Shown here: piece after piece, positions 28,001-34,864 of the stretch
Numbering within the stretch: position 1 is the first letter of the stretch
Layout: each line of letters starts with the position of its first letter
DNA from: Myxococcales bacterium
Lineage (GTDB): Bacteria; Myxococcota_A; Polyangia; Nannocystales; Nannocystaceae
Direction of reading: 5' to 3'
Assembly: GCA_020633335.1 (NCBI GenBank)
Contig: JACKDU010000003.1
Coordinates: forward strand, 310,001-374,000
Length of the DNA stretch: 64,000 nucleotides
Notes under the pieces: model-generated
Told to the model about the DNA's origin: nothing
The model's database searches: none
Seen by the model: the letters and a program-made list of their open reading frames with translations, nothing else
Program-made: the position numbers and the translations under genes

Positions 28001-29946
28001 TCGTCGCGGGTCGCCCGGAGCTCGCGCTCGAGCTTCTCGATGATCGCCTCGTGGTGGGGGTCGTGGTCGGGGTCGCGCTCGCCCTCGCGCGCCGGCTCGA
28101 TCCCGTCGATCGCGACGAAGGCGAGGAGCACGCTCCCCTCGCCGAGCTCCGGCGCCGGCTTGGCGACCAGCCGCACCGGCGGCCCGTCGAGGTCGGGGCT
28201 CGACGTGACCTCGACGGTCGCGCCGCTGCAGCGGCAGCGGTGGAGCGCGCCGCGGGCCCGGGCGGCGAGCTCGGGGCGGATCAGCGCGCGGAATTCGAAG
28301 CGAGGCTCGCCCTCGGGGAAGCGGAGGTAGGGGGCGAGCGCGCCGTGCATGAAGTGGACCCGGTCGTCGGCGCCGATCACCAGGGTCGGCGGCGCCCAGG
28401 CGCGGAGGAGGGCGCGGGGGGCGGCCTCCCGCGCGTCCCCGGGATCGAGGGGCGGCTCGACGCTCGCTCGGGGGCCGCTCGCCTGCCGGAGCCGGCGGGC
28501 GCGCTGGTGGAGGATCGGCCGCGAGGTCCCGTCCTTGCGATAGATCCGCCAGGGCTTGGAGATCGTCTGGAAGAGCCCGCCGAGCGGTCCGATGGTCTCG
28601 GACGCGCTGAGCACCAGGTAGCCGTCGGGGGCGAGGGCGAAGTGGAGGGACTCGAGCACCCGCCGCTGCGCCTCGTGCGAGAGGTAGATCAGGACGTTGC
28701 GGCAGCTGACCAGGTCGATCTTCGAGAAGGGCGGGTCCTTGGTCAGATCGTGGGCGGCGAAGGAGATGGCGTCGCGGAGGCGGGGGACGATCTTGTAGCC
28801 GCCGGAGACCGGCGTGAAGAAGGCGGCGAGGCGCCGCTCGCTGACCCGCTCGGCGATCGTCGGCGGATAGATCCCGGCGCGGGCGATCGCCAGGGCCTCC
28901 TCGCTGACGTCCGTGGCGAAGATCTGGAGCCCCTGGGCGTCGAGACCGCGGGCCGACATCGCCTCGAGGAGCTCGATCCCGAGGGAGTAGGCCTCCTCCC
29001 CGGTGGCGCAGGCGGCGACCCAGACCCGCACCTTCGTGTCGGGGGCGGCGTGGGCGATCAGCGGCTCGATCACCTCGGAGCGGAGGGCGTGGAAGGCCGC
29101 CGGGTCGCGGAAGAAGGAGGTGACGCTGATCAGCAGATCGCGCGCGAGCCGCTGCTGCTCGACCGGATCGTCGCGGAGCAGGTGGAGGTAGGCGTCGAGA
29201 TCGTCGAGGCCGGCGAGGGCGATCCGCCGGCGGATCCGGCGGGAGAGGGTCCCGGGCTTGTAGGCGCCGAGGTCGACGTCCAGGTGTTCGTGGAGGGCGT
29301 TGGCGATCCGACGGAGCGCCCGCTCGCTGAGCTGCGGTCGCGACGACGCCTCGCCGGACGGGGACGCGTCCCCGTCGAGGCGGGCGAATCGCTCGAGGGC
29401 CGCGGGGATCGCCGAGAGCTCGAGGACGAGGTCGACGAGGCCGGTGTCGATCGCCCGCTGGGGCATCTCGGGGTGCTCGGCGCTCGCCGGATCCTGGGCG
29501 ATCGCCAGGCCCCCCGCCGCCTTGATCTCGCGGAGGCCGGCGCTGCCGTCGGCGCCGTGACCCGTGAGGACGACGCCGACGGCGCGGCCGCCGTAGGCGT
29601 CGGCGAGGGCCCTGAAGAGGCGATCGACGGGCAGCCGGAGGTCGTCGTCGTCGCCCTCGACGAGCTCGATGTGACCCGACCGAAGGGACAGGTTGAGGTC
29701 GGGCCGGAGCACGTAGATCGTCGCGGGGTCGAGGACGCACTCCGCGTCGACGTCGACGATCGGCAGGCTCGTGGCCTCCTGCAGGAGCTCGGCGAGGGCG
29801 CTGCCGAAGCGGACGTCGCGGTGTTGAACGAGCAAGAGGGTGAGGGCGGTGTCCGCCGGCAGGGAGGCGAGGAGCACCTTGAACGCCGCGAGCCCACCCG
29901 CGGACGCGCCGACGCCGACAACCAGTGGTGGGGGCTCGGAGCGCAT
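25072..29946 (-). CDS. CheB-CheR-PAS-histidine kinase-REC fusion sensor
   Basis: 1624 aa. Order: CheB methylesterase (residues 1-190; Ser15 in GASAGG, His42, Asp in TGHGADGSAG), CheR methyltransferase (about 210-475; ACATGEEAYS, SCRNVLIYLS), a PAS-like part, a Glu/Asn-rich coiled coil (about 630-710, 'NEELQSTNEELEATSEEL'), four to five PAS domains, HisKA with His1262 (SHELRTPLAG), HATPase (GNAVKYTD, GVGIAEDD, GTGLGLAIVKG) and REC with Asp1543. A complete fused phosphorelay of the CheBR-kinase type common in myxobacteria; usually no dedicated receptor is adjacent, as here. Output unknown. TAGAGT 7 bases before ATG supports the start. Confidence 0.95.
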   Translation of the reverse strand: MRSEPPPLVVGVGASAGGLAAFKVLLASLPADTALTLLLVQHRDVRFGSALAELLQEATSLPIVDVDAECVLDPATIYVLRPDLNLSLRSGHIELVEGDDDDLRLPVDRLFRALADAYGGRAVGVVLTGHGADGSAGLREIKAAGGLAIAQDPASAEHPEMPQRAIDTGLVDLVLELSAIPAALERFARLDGDASPSGEASSRPQLSERALRRIANALHEHLDVDLGAYKPGTLSRRIRRRIALAGLDDLDAYLHLLRDDPVEQQRLARDLLISVTSFFRDPAAFHALRSEVIEPLIAHAAPDTKVRVWVAACATGEEAYSLGIELLEAMSARGLDAQGLQIFATDVSEEALAIARAGIYPPTIAERVSERRLAAFFTPVSGGYKIVPRLRDAISFAAHDLTKDPPFSKIDLVSCRNVLIYLSHEAQRRVLESLHFALAPDGYLVLSASETIGPLGGLFQTISKPWRIYRKDGTSRPILHQRARRLRQASGPRASVEPPLDPGDAREAAPRALLRAWAPPTLVIGADDRVHFMHGALAPYLRFPEGEPRFEFRALIRPELAARARGALHRCRCSGATVEVTSSPDLDGPPVRLVAKPAPELGEGSVLLAFVAIDGIEPAREGERDPDHDPHHEAIIEKLERELRATRDDLANTIEELEATNDALRASNEESISINEELQSTNEELEATSEELRSLNEELTTVNAQLREKIELVVEAHDALSNFVASTKIATIFLDMELRLRRLTPTAAELLGLDDDDLGRRLASIPGELCDGLVDDTRQVLRRLAPRTTELQTADGRWFERKVLPYRTQREQIQGVVVTFDDVSALRTANAELAAQNLRLDLAWEAARGGVFEHRVPLDATTYHSDRWAAILGYRSDELPPYDRCGEWLLDQVHVEDRDELTTAYAEFASGRTPRLDVQVRVRHRSGAWVWVHAISRAIERNDDGSVRRVLGLMLDITDRKAAEDAARERERLREIADGLPLIIWIRDERGEIELVNEAWYAFFGTTPEHPADAAWWRTRVHPDDLDRHRAEVARALRDHRGFRGEIRVRGATEEWRWFESTAHPRWGADGTFRGFLGVSVDITDRREAEAALRESEARLRALAENIAQLTWMAEQSGAAFWYSRRWQEYTGLPAELLGPWGWKALVHPDEVEQVVAGFNACLASRSAWEHTFRLRGADGVYRWFLAQAVPFHDKEGDALRWFGSATDISEQRKTEQQLRELLTLSNNFSELQSAHAAARAAQEAAERASTARLAFLAAMSHELRTPLAGMVGLLDLLDNDPEQSPRTRTSLDRLRELLATQRRLIEDLLDLSRIDSGALALHVERFPITRLLEGTREAMLERRRGAVAIEIEAAPPDLWFVGDPLRLRQILDNLTGNAVKYTDAGTIRVRVSVLDPAILEIMVEDTGVGIAEDDLAAAFDLFSRVGPRQDAPGTGLGLAIVKGLVEQMGGTIDVRSVPGEGSRFRVRVPGSAEPQRSAPLSHAAVDADLRGRRILLVEDNEVIRLVVSELLAQDGVEVREAIDAATASLAIATGRFDAILMDIGLPDRSGLSVIRELRVAERGRARTPVIALTAYAYDEDIARSLDAGADLHLSKPVQHASLRAALSRLLSDRPAAPTAARPR

Positions 29947-29953
29947 CGGAGCT

Positions 29954-29959
29954 ACTCTA
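29954..29959 (-). promoter_or_regulatory. -10-like hexamer TAGAGT, 7 nt before start
   Basis: Minus-strand TAGAGT, then seven bases and the ATG of the CheBR-kinase gene. No Shine-Dalgarno sequence. Confidence 0.45.
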
Positions 29960-30189
29960 CGTCTTCCATCGCGAGAAGGTCAGATGGCGACCTCGTTCCC
30001 TCTCGATCCCGATCGGAGGGCAGGGGATGTCGCCTCGCCCTCGCGCGGGTTGGCGGTGCCGCTCGGCGCTTGGTGGATCCGTCGGGCTCCCTCCGGCGGC
30101 CCCGGTCGCGCTTGTGTGCGCCAATTCCCGACGCCGCGGCTTGGGGCCGACGCGGCGGGCGAGGCATTGGTCGAGCCCTCGGCCTCGGG

Positions 30190-30195
30190 TACGAT
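30190..30195 (+). promoter_or_regulatory. -10-like hexamer TACGAT, 7 nt before ATG 30203
   Basis: GGTACGAT followed by seven bases and an in-frame ATG of the DUF4157 gene. Exactly the same GGTACGAT-N7-ATG precedes the fatty-acid hydroxylase at 36418, which is why 30203 was taken as the start. Confidence 0.45.
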
Positions 30196-30202
30196 CGCGG
30201 TC

Positions 30203-32500
30203 ATGGGGGTCGTCGAGCGAGCGCCGCGCGAGGCAGCCGGGCAGGCGCGGCGGCGGTCAGGCGCGCCCGCGCCCGCCCGCGATCCTGACGGGATCGGTCA
30301 TGTCGATAGGAGCATGTCCTCATGGCCACCCGCCTCGGCCCGAACCTGCGCCTGCGGCGGCGGCTGCCCCCGCTGCGCCGGCGCGGCGACGATCCCCGCG
30401 GGGGGAGGGCGGCCCCTCGACGGCGCGCTCCGGGCCCGCTTCGAAGCTGGCCTCGGGGCCTCGCTCGGCGGCGTCCGGGTCCATCAGGGTCCGGCGGCCG
30501 CGGCCGCGGCGTCCCGCCTCGGCGCCCGCGCCTTCGCGCTCGGCTCGGATCTGGTCCTCGGCCGCGATCGCTTCCCGCCGCGGACGCCCGCGGAGCGCTG
30601 GGTCCTCGCCCACGAGCTGGTCCACGTCGCCCAGCGTTCGCCCGGCGGCGGCGATCCGCAGGGGGCGGTCGAGGCCGAGGCCCGCGACCTGGCGAGCGCC
30701 GCCCTCCTCGGCCTGCCGGCCCGACCCCGGCGCCGCCACGACGGCCGCCGGCCGCTCCTCTTCGGCGAGCCCGAGGAGGTCCCCGACCTCACCTTCGTCG
30801 CCGCCGAGCGCGGCGCCGGCTTCCTTCAGGAGGCCGTTGAGTACCACGACGCGTGGGGCCTCTCGCCGACGCGGATCGGATCGGTCGAGGATCTGGTCCA
30901 CCGCCTCGCCGGGTCGACCGATCACCTCGGGCGGATCCGGCTGGTCGCCCACGCCGAGGAGTTCGGGGTCTACCTCCGCCTGGTCCAGGGGGAGAACCGC
31001 GAGACCCTCCTCGAGGAGCGCCTCGCGGCCTGGGCCGGCGGACCGGAGGCTGGGCTCCGCTTCGAGGTCGGCACCCCCTTCGGCGAGATCGGGCCCGCGA
31101 CCCAGGCGCGGATCCTCGCGGCGATCCGCGAGGAGCACGCGGCGATCCTCGCCCCCTTCGGCCTCGATCGCAGCGGCCTCCCGAGCGGTCCGCTGGCCGA
31201 GCTGATCCAGCGGGCGACCGACCTCCAGGTGCTCGCGGACGCGCGCACCGACGAGAACGGCGATCGGATCGACGTGATGGTCGCCGGCGTCGAGATGATC
31301 CTCGGGCAGGCCCGGGCCGCGGTGCGCGAGGCGGGCGGGCTCAGCGACGAGGACGTCGATCGGATCATCGGCTTCGCGCGCAGGGCGATCCGCGGGACCT
31401 CGACGTACTCACCGAGCCCGGCGAACGCCGCCCGGGTGGAGGCGGTCGTGAACGCGCTCGGCGGGCCCTTCCCGGCGGACCTCGAGGCCGCGCGCCAGCG
31501 CTTCGACGCGTCGAGCTGGATCGACATCCGCGGCTGCAACGTCGGCGAGCGCGAGGACTACCTCCGCGCGGTCGCGGCCTTCTTCGGCCGCGGCGGCGTG
31601 GTCCCGCACGTGTCGGCGCCGACCTGGTACCAGGTCTTCCCGCGGATGGTCTCGCGGCCGCTCGCCGACGACGCGGCGATCGTCGCCCTGCTGCCGACGT
31701 CGGGCTTCGCGGCGGCGCTCGATCGCTGGGCGTCAATCACCGGGGTCCACGGTGAGATCGGCGCGCTCCGGGCCTTCTACCGCGGCGAGCTCGATCGCCG
31801 GCGAGCGGCGGCCGCGGCCGAGGCGGCGCCGACGGAGGGAGCACCAACGGAGGCGGCGCCGACGGAGGAGGCAGCGCCGACGGAGGCGGCACCGACGGAG
31901 GCAGCGCCGACGGAGGCAGCACCGACGGAGGCAGCACCGACGGAGGCAGCACCGACGGAGGCAGCGCCGACGGAGGCCGCCGAGGGCGGCTCGGCAGCCG
32001 AGCCCGCCGCCGCTCCGTCGTCGATCCCGCAGCCGACCTCGCCAGCCGATCGCGCGCTCGTCAGCCACCTCGCCGATCCCGCGGGCACACCGCTGAGCAG
32101 CAGCGGGATCCGCTCGCCGCGCTTCAGCCTCACGCTCCCGCGGGACGCCGAGGATCCGCTGGCGGCCCTGATCGAGCGCGCCCTCAGCGACCTCGAGGGC
32201 CCGAACGCGCTCGCCCTCTACTACTTCCACGCGCCCCACCTCCTGCCGGCCTTCCGGGCGAGCTCGGGCTACGGGCAGGGCTACTACTACCTCGAATCGC
32301 TGGCGGCGCCGGCCCTCCGCAACTGGCTGGCGAGCCAGTGGGTCCAGGCCGCGCCGGGGCAGGCCGCCCTGGCCCGGCGCGGGATCAACGACGACGATCC
32401 GCGGCGGGTGCAGGGGCTGATCTCGGGCGCCGAGGCCGACGACTCGGACCTGGTCTTTCCGCCAGATCCAACCTACTGGTCGCACATCCGCAGGATCTGA
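30203..32500 (+). CDS. DUF4157 (eCIS core) protein with EAAPT repeat and putative His-Cys peptidase-like part
   Basis: 765 aa from ATG 30203; ATG 30314 (728 aa) is a possible alternative, with AGGAG abutting it. Near the N-terminus are CACGGGCPRC, then the DUF4157 domain with the zinc-protease-like HELVH motif at His137 (WVLAHELVHVAQR). DUF4157 marks proteins tied to extracellular contractile injection systems or polymorphic secretion. The middle (about 240-520) has a His in 'RLVAHAEEFGVYL' and a Cys in 'WIDIRGCNVGERE', an order like clan CD / DUF4347 proteins (inference). Next is an EAAPT repeat stalk and a C-terminal domain of about 170 residues I do not recognise. No structural eCIS genes lie nearby. 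Confidence 0.8.
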   Translation: MGVVERAPREAAGQARRRSGAPAPARDPDGIGHVDRSMSSWPPASARTCACGGGCPRCAGAATIPAGGGRPLDGALRARFEAGLGASLGGVRVHQGPAAAAAASRLGARAFALGSDLVLGRDRFPPRTPAERWVLAHELVHVAQRSPGGGDPQGAVEAEARDLASAALLGLPARPRRRHDGRRPLLFGEPEEVPDLTFVAAERGAGFLQEAVEYHDAWGLSPTRIGSVEDLVHRLAGSTDHLGRIRLVAHAEEFGVYLRLVQGENRETLLEERLAAWAGGPEAGLRFEVGTPFGEIGPATQARILAAIREEHAAILAPFGLDRSGLPSGPLAELIQRATDLQVLADARTDENGDRIDVMVAGVEMILGQARAAVREAGGLSDEDVDRIIGFARRAIRGTSTYSPSPANAARVEAVVNALGGPFPADLEAARQRFDASSWIDIRGCNVGEREDYLRAVAAFFGRGGVVPHVSAPTWYQVFPRMVSRPLADDAAIVALLPTSGFAAALDRWASITGVHGEIGALRAFYRGELDRRRAAAAAEAAPTEGAPTEAAPTEEAAPTEAAPTEAAPTEAAPTEAAPTEAAPTEAAPTEAAEGGSAAEPAAAPSSIPQPTSPADRALVSHLADPAGTPLSSSGIRSPRFSLTLPRDAEDPLAALIERALSDLEGPNALALYYFHAPHLLPAFRASSGYGQGYYYLESLAAPALRNWLASQWVQAAPGQAALARRGINDDDPRRVQGLISGAEADDSDLVFPPDPTYWSHIRRI
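31826..31981 (+). repeat. 15-bp in-frame tandem repeat (EAAPT units)
   Basis: About ten near-identical 15-base units (gcaccgacggaggca type) code Glu-Ala-Ala-Pro-Thr. They form a rigid, extended linker between the catalytic-like and C-terminal parts of the DUF4157 protein. Unit number is likely variable between strains. Confidence 0.85.
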
Positions 32501-32518
32501 TCCGCGATCCGTCGGCGA

Positions 32519-33100
32519 TCAGGGCCCGCCCGAGAGGGTCACGTAGAGGATCGGCACGGCCGCGCCGAGGAGCACGAAGATCGCCCCGCGCCCGAGGAGC
32601 CCGCGGCGCCCGGGGATCATGAAGATCCCGGTGAGCGCGAGGGTGAGGAGGCCGAGCGCGTAGGCGTCGGCGACGTAGGTCCAGGCCGCCTTGCCGCGGT
32701 TGAGGTGGAGCCAGTTGGCGGCCCGCAGGAGGAGGCGCGGGCGCTGCCCCTCCTCGCGGATCTCGCCGCTGTCCGTGCGGACGTGGAGCGTGCGCTCCGT
32801 CAGGAGCACCTGGACCTCGTTCGTGTCGACCCGGAAGACGTCGGTCGGCGCCTCGTCGATCTCGAGGGCGGCGAGCGCCTGGCGGGCGACCGCCTGATCG
32901 TCGCCGTCGATCGCCGCGCCGAGCTGATGGGTCACCTCGTAGTTCTGGAAGTTGGGATCCCAGTCCTCGAGGTGGTTCACCGCGAGCCCGGAGAGCGCGT
33001 AGACGACGGTGAGCCCGACCGCGAGGTAGCCGAGGTCGCGGTGGAGCGCGCGCAGCCAGGGGCGCCAGCGGAGCGGTCGCTTCGCCTCAGCCTCAGCCAT
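32519..33100 (-). CDS. PepSY-associated membrane protein
   Basis: 193 aa. A first helix with 'LHRDLGYLAVGLTVVYALSGLAVNH' (typical PepSY-TM opening, His at each end), a periplasmic PepSY-like stretch ('VFRVDTNEVQVLLTERTLHVRTDSG'), 'NWLHLNRGKAAWTYVADAYALGLLTLALTGIFM' and a last helix. The conserved His residues at helix ends could bind heme, as in related iron-reductase-like proteins. The start codon lies within the end of the molybdopterin oxidoreductase gene (8-base overlap). This suggests a membrane electron-transfer partner, comparable to the MsrQ role (inference). Confidence 0.85.
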   Translation of the reverse strand: MAEAEAKRPLRWRPWLRALHRDLGYLAVGLTVVYALSGLAVNHLEDWDPNFQNYEVTHQLGAAIDGDDQAVARQALAALEIDEAPTDVFRVDTNEVQVLLTERTLHVRTDSGEIREEGQRPRLLLRAANWLHLNRGKAAWTYVADAYALGLLTLALTGIFMIPGRRGLLGRGAIFVLLGAAVPILYVTLSGGP

Positions 33101-33812
33101 AGCGCTCCTCGAGCCAGGGATCGGCGTGGTTGTGGTAGCCGCGGCGCTCCCAGTAGCCCGGCTCGTCGCGGCTGACGAAGCGGAGCCCCTGGATCCACTT
33201 CGCGCTCTTCCAGAAGTAGAGGCCGGGGATCACCGCCCGCGCCGGCGCGCCGTGGGGGCGGGCGAGCGCGCGGCCCTCGTGGCGGTGGGCGATCAGCGCG
33301 TCGTCAGCGAGGCCGTCGGCGAGGGTGACGTTGGCGGTGTAGCCGTGGGCGCCCTCGAGGATGAGGTGGCGGGCGCTCGCCTTGAGCCCGGCGCGGGCGG
33401 CCAGGTCGCGGATCCGGACGCCCTTCCAGCTCGCGTCGAGCATCGTCCAGCCGGTGACGCAGTGGACGTCGGCGCGGAGCTCGACCTGGTCGGCGGCGAG
33501 GAGGCCGGCGAAGTCGAGCTCGAAGGGGCGCTCGACCTCGCCGTGGATCTTGAGGCGGTACTCCGAGGGGCTCGGCGAGCCCGGGGTGCCGCCCATCGGC
33601 TTGAGCGCCCGGATCACCCGCTGGCCCGGCGGCACCCGGGGGCGGCCGTCGGGGCGGCTCTCGGCCCGGGCCTCGCCGGTGAGCAGGTCGTCGAGGACAA
33701 AGAGGCCGCCGCCGAGGCCAGCGATCACCGCGCCGGAGGCCGCGCGGCGGATGAAGGCGCGGCGCTGGAGGAGGCGGGCGACCTCCGGGGTCGCGGGTTT
33801 CGGCGTTCGCAT
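33093..33812 (-). CDS. Molybdopterin-dependent oxidoreductase (sulfite oxidase / MsrP-like), Tat-exported
   Basis: 239 aa from ATG 33812, with AAGGAG seven bases upstream. N-terminal twin-arginine signal RRAFIRRAASG (Arg17-Arg18), then the Moco-binding fold with the ligand Cys118 in 'ADVHCVTGWTMLDASWKGVRI', 'GYTANVTLADGLAD' and 'HGAPARAVIPGLYFWKSAKWI', all typical of the oxidoreductase-molybdopterin-binding domain. It would act in the periplasm on a sulfoxide or sulfite-like substrate. It overlaps the PepSY membrane gene, a likely redox partner. Size is close to the catalytic domain alone, with no C-terminal dimer domain. Confidence 0.92.
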   Translation of the reverse strand: MRTPKPATPEVARLLQRRAFIRRAASGAVIAGLGGGLFVLDDLLTGEARAESRPDGRPRVPPGQRVIRALKPMGGTPGSPSPSEYRLKIHGEVERPFELDFAGLLAADQVELRADVHCVTGWTMLDASWKGVRIRDLAARAGLKASARHLILEGAHGYTANVTLADGLADDALIAHRHEGRALARPHGAPARAVIPGLYFWKSAKWIQGLRFVSRDEPGYWERRGYHNHADPWLEERYG

Positions 33813-34146
33813 GGGGGCTCCTTCTCGCGGATCGCAGGGGTACGAGCGCTGGACCGGGCCGGATCGACCGCCGAGATCATGCGGCGAGTCGGCGTCGGCG
33901 GCCAGGCCCGTGGGCGACGCCGGCGCGGCGTCGGGGGGTCCAAGCGTCGGCGGGGCGGTGGTTGTTACAGCGGGTTCGTCAGGGCGCGCGGGTCGGGCGC
34001 AGACGCCCTCGCGCGCGCATCGCTGGGGTGCGATGCGCGGTGTGCGCCACGGCGTGCAGCGCTCGCGCTCGGGGGGCTCCTCTTCGACCTGACCCAAGAG
34101 TCATCTCTCAAAGGATGTCCCTTGGGACATGTCGATCGCGCGCCGC
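33813..34146. other. Intergenic region with a TGTCCC palindrome
   Basis: 334 bases between the start of the oxidoreductase gene and the stop of the DUF1257 gene. The only clear structure is the palindrome at 34115-34130. The middle is GC-rich with short purine-poor stretches and no credible ORF; frames crossing it are extensions without signals. Confidence 0.5.
34115..34130. repeat. Palindrome ATGTCCCTTGGGACAT
   Basis: A perfect 16-base inverted repeat. The 18-base string starting here is identical to the one at 45080, and the core matches 651-672. It lies just past the DUF1257 gene stop. Confidence 0.65.
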
Positions 34147-34545
34147 TCAGCGCTGCCGCACCTTGAGGTGGATCGACCCGTCGCTCGCCCGCTCCTCGTC
34201 GACCTCGAGGCCCGCCGCGCCGGCGGCCTGGCGGACCCGCGCCCGGGCGATCGCCTGGCGGAGGGGTCCGAGGAGGTGGCGATCGAGGTGGGCGCGGTCG
34301 GGCTCGCCGCAGATCAGCGTGAGCGCGCCGTCCTCCTCGCGGCGCCAGCCGAAGTCCTCGACGCTGCCGAGGGCGCCGGGCGGCAGGCGGAGGTCGACCG
34401 GCTCGCCCGCGCACTCGAGGCTGCCCGCGAGCGCGAGACCCTGGGGGATCTCGGCGACCTCGGGCTCGAGGCCGAGCTCACGGAGGCCGGCGACCACCTC
34501 GTCGAGGGCGCGGAGGTGGGTGGCGACGTGGACGTAGCGGCTCAT
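34147..34545 (-). CDS. DUF1257 (Ycf35-like) protein
   Basis: 132 aa from ATG 34545. It begins 'MSRYVHVATHLRALDEVVAGL', the typical DUF1257/Ycf35 opening, and ends with 'AHLDRHLLGPLRQAIARARV' and 'EERASDGSIHLKVRQR', also typical of this family. Its ATG overlaps the stop of the zinc-ribbon gene upstream (ATGA), and a Ycf46-like AAA gene lies further upstream on the same strand; Ycf35 and Ycf46 homologues are often neighbours. Function of the pair is unsettled. An in-frame extension to 34749 is rejected because it is composed of Arg/Pro/Ser noise. Confidence 0.8.
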   Translation of the reverse strand: MSRYVHVATHLRALDEVVAGLRELGLEPEVAEIPQGLALAGSLECAGEPVDLRLPPGALGSVEDFGWRREEDGALTLICGEPDRAHLDRHLLGPLRQAIARARVRQAAGAAGLEVDEERASDGSIHLKVRQR

Positions 34546-34792
34546 CGATCGCGGCGGGCGCGGGCGCGGGCGCGGGGCGGCAGGCGCGGGCCGGGGAGCC
34601 CCTCGCCGGCCTGGCCCTGGCCGCAGACCGGGCAGGGAGGGCCGCGCAGAACCATCCGCAGGCGGGGCAGGCGACCGCGTGGGTCGGCGGGGCCGCGACC
34701 TCGGGGGCGGGCGCGCCGAGGGCGACGCCGAAGTGGGCGAAGAGGTCACCGGTCTCCGGGGCGGCCCCGGACGCTCTTCGCCGATCGCGCAC
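34542..34792 (-). pseudogene. Zinc-ribbon protein gene with one-base frameshift
   Basis: GTG 34792 opens 'MRDRRRASGAAPETGDLFAHFGVALG...THAVACPAC'. At about 34657 the frame breaks. Adding one base gives 'CPAC' + 'RMVLRGPPCPVCGQGQAGEG', a complete CxxC-x8-CxxC zinc ribbon. It ends at TGA 34542-34544, which overlaps the DUF1257 ATG as ATGA. Both the restored Cys pairs and this overlap argue that the restored frame is the real one (83 aa). The lesion is probably a lost C in the TGC-CGG context: a sequence error or a recent mutation. It belongs to the DUF1257/Ycf46 operon. Confidence 0.65.
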
Positions 34793-34864
34793 CTGGGGCT
34801 TATAGCAACCTCGAGGATCGCTGGCGAATCCTCGGCGAAATCACGCGCGCTGGCGCGCTCTCCC

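Noticed and set aside
29355..29370. GGGGACGCGTCCCC palindrome
   Set aside because: Lies inside the CheBR-kinase coding sequence and reads as normal codons; not linked to the intergenic palindromes.
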